Shown here one piece after another: positions 63,571 to 64,000 of a DNA stretch of 64,000 bases. Under the pieces are notes generated by a model. The model did not search any database, was not told the origin of the DNA, and saw only the letters and a list, made by a program, of their open reading frames with translations. This DNA comes from Curtobacterium sp. MCPF17_052 (GTDB taxonomy: Bacteria > Actinomycetota > Actinomycetes > Actinomycetales > Microbacteriaceae): positions 138,821 to 202,820 of the forward strand of contig NZ_QKSD01000010.1 of assembly GCF_003234085.1 (NCBI RefSeq). The letters are read 5' to 3'. How positions within the stretch are numbered: the first letter of the stretch is position 1; each line of letters opens with the position of its first letter. The position numbers and the translations under genes are program-made.

Positions 63571-64000
63571 GGTCACGATGCGTCGCTCTGGGGGCCCGCG
63601 CGAGACGGATTGCGACACCTCGGCGGAACTGAGCGGGGTGTCGCGCGACCGCGGCAGCCCGCGGACGGGAGGCGCGCTCCGCGTCCGGCACCGCGCCTCC
63701 CGTCCGCCGCCCGCCGGCCACCGCGACACCCCCGCTGCCCGACGCCGAGAGGCCGCAATGCGTCGCTCTGAGCGCCCGAGAGAGACGGATCGCGACACCT
63801 CGGCGGAACCGAGCGGGGTGTCGCGCGACCGCGGCAGCCCGCGGACGGGAGGCACGCCCCGCGTCCGGCACCGCGCCTCCCGCCGCCGGCCGCCGGCCAC
63901 CGCGACACCCCCGCTGCCCGACGCCGAGAGGCCGCAATGCGTCGCTCTGGGCGCCCGAGAGAGACGGATCGCGACACCTCGGCGGAACCGAGCGGGGTGT
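63571..64000. repeat. Tandem repeat D: ~180-bp unit, at least 2.4 copies, running off the window
   Basis: Units begin near 63571, 63751 and 63930 (steps 180 and 179). Each holds a GCGACACC...GGGGTGTCGC hairpin (63612 on in copy 1) and a family A hairpin with GCGGACGGGAGGC arms (63661-63708 in copy 1, 63840-63886 in copy 2). The 577 bases from 63424 carry no gene that I can see. A 17-base direct repeat, GCGGGCGCAGGGCGTCG, lies just before copy 1. Confidence 0.88.

Overview
The window is chromosomal DNA of very high G+C from an actinobacterium, most likely family Microbacteriaceae and probably Curtobacterium or a close relative. The support is a mycothiol S-conjugate amidase, actinobacterial orphan families (DUF501, DUF4245, DUF4307, DUF6264, and the Cgl0158 barrel protein of inositol catabolism), many GTG starts, many 4-base stop/start overlaps and several apparently leaderless genes. 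The genus is inferred from gene content; no marker was compared with a database.

Layout. 1-3182 (minus): the end of a myo-inositol operon (iolC, a Cgl0158-type (beta/alpha)8 barrel, iolA), with a promoter whose -35 box lies in a perfect IolR-like operator. 3333-8379: rmuC, glpX, fba, M18 aminopeptidase. 8480-15030: DUF6264/ispH facing xseA-xseB-DUF4245, then carbonic anhydrase and fumC. 15577-24394: phoH, a class V aminotransferase, uppS, trhA, mca with a small membrane protein, DUF4307, greA, ilvA. 24441-34758: AI-2E-type permease, YcaQ-like protein, lemA, a secreted Ig-like/polytopic protein, thrE, tRNA-Leu(UAA) with a duplicated 3' half, type II NADH dehydrogenase, DUF501, divIC/ftsB. 35162-45354: eno, hisS, a candidate small RNA, mazG, nhaA, mfd, a 59-residue membrane protein coupled to pth, and rplY. 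45691-53823: two NarL-type two-component systems, a coiled-coil protein, a ManD-type dehydratase and a SHOCT protein. 53860-63423: gntK and gnd, a molybdopterin oxidoreductase, a PrmC-like methyltransferase, prs-glmU, and a zinc alcohol dehydrogenase.

Most genes are housekeeping. Central carbon metabolism is well represented (glpX, fba, eno, fumC, gntK, gnd), as are DNA repair (rmuC, xseAB, mfd), translation and cell envelope (hisS, pth, rplY, uppS, glmU, divIC). I see no rRNA, prophage, insertion sequence, CRISPR array or defence island.

The unusual content lies between the genes. Intergenic gaps, nearly all of them next to a gene 3' end, carry modular palindromic DNA: (A) hairpins with GGGAGGC...GCCTCCC arms at about 14 places; (B) two 60-bp palindromes whose arms differ but co-vary; (C) three head-to-head arrays built on an exact 19-bp period with a GGCGTCTCG core and a constant 10-bp centre; (D) a ~180-bp and (E) a ~164-bp tandem repeat, each containing an A hairpin. 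These are the best candidates here for something undescribed.
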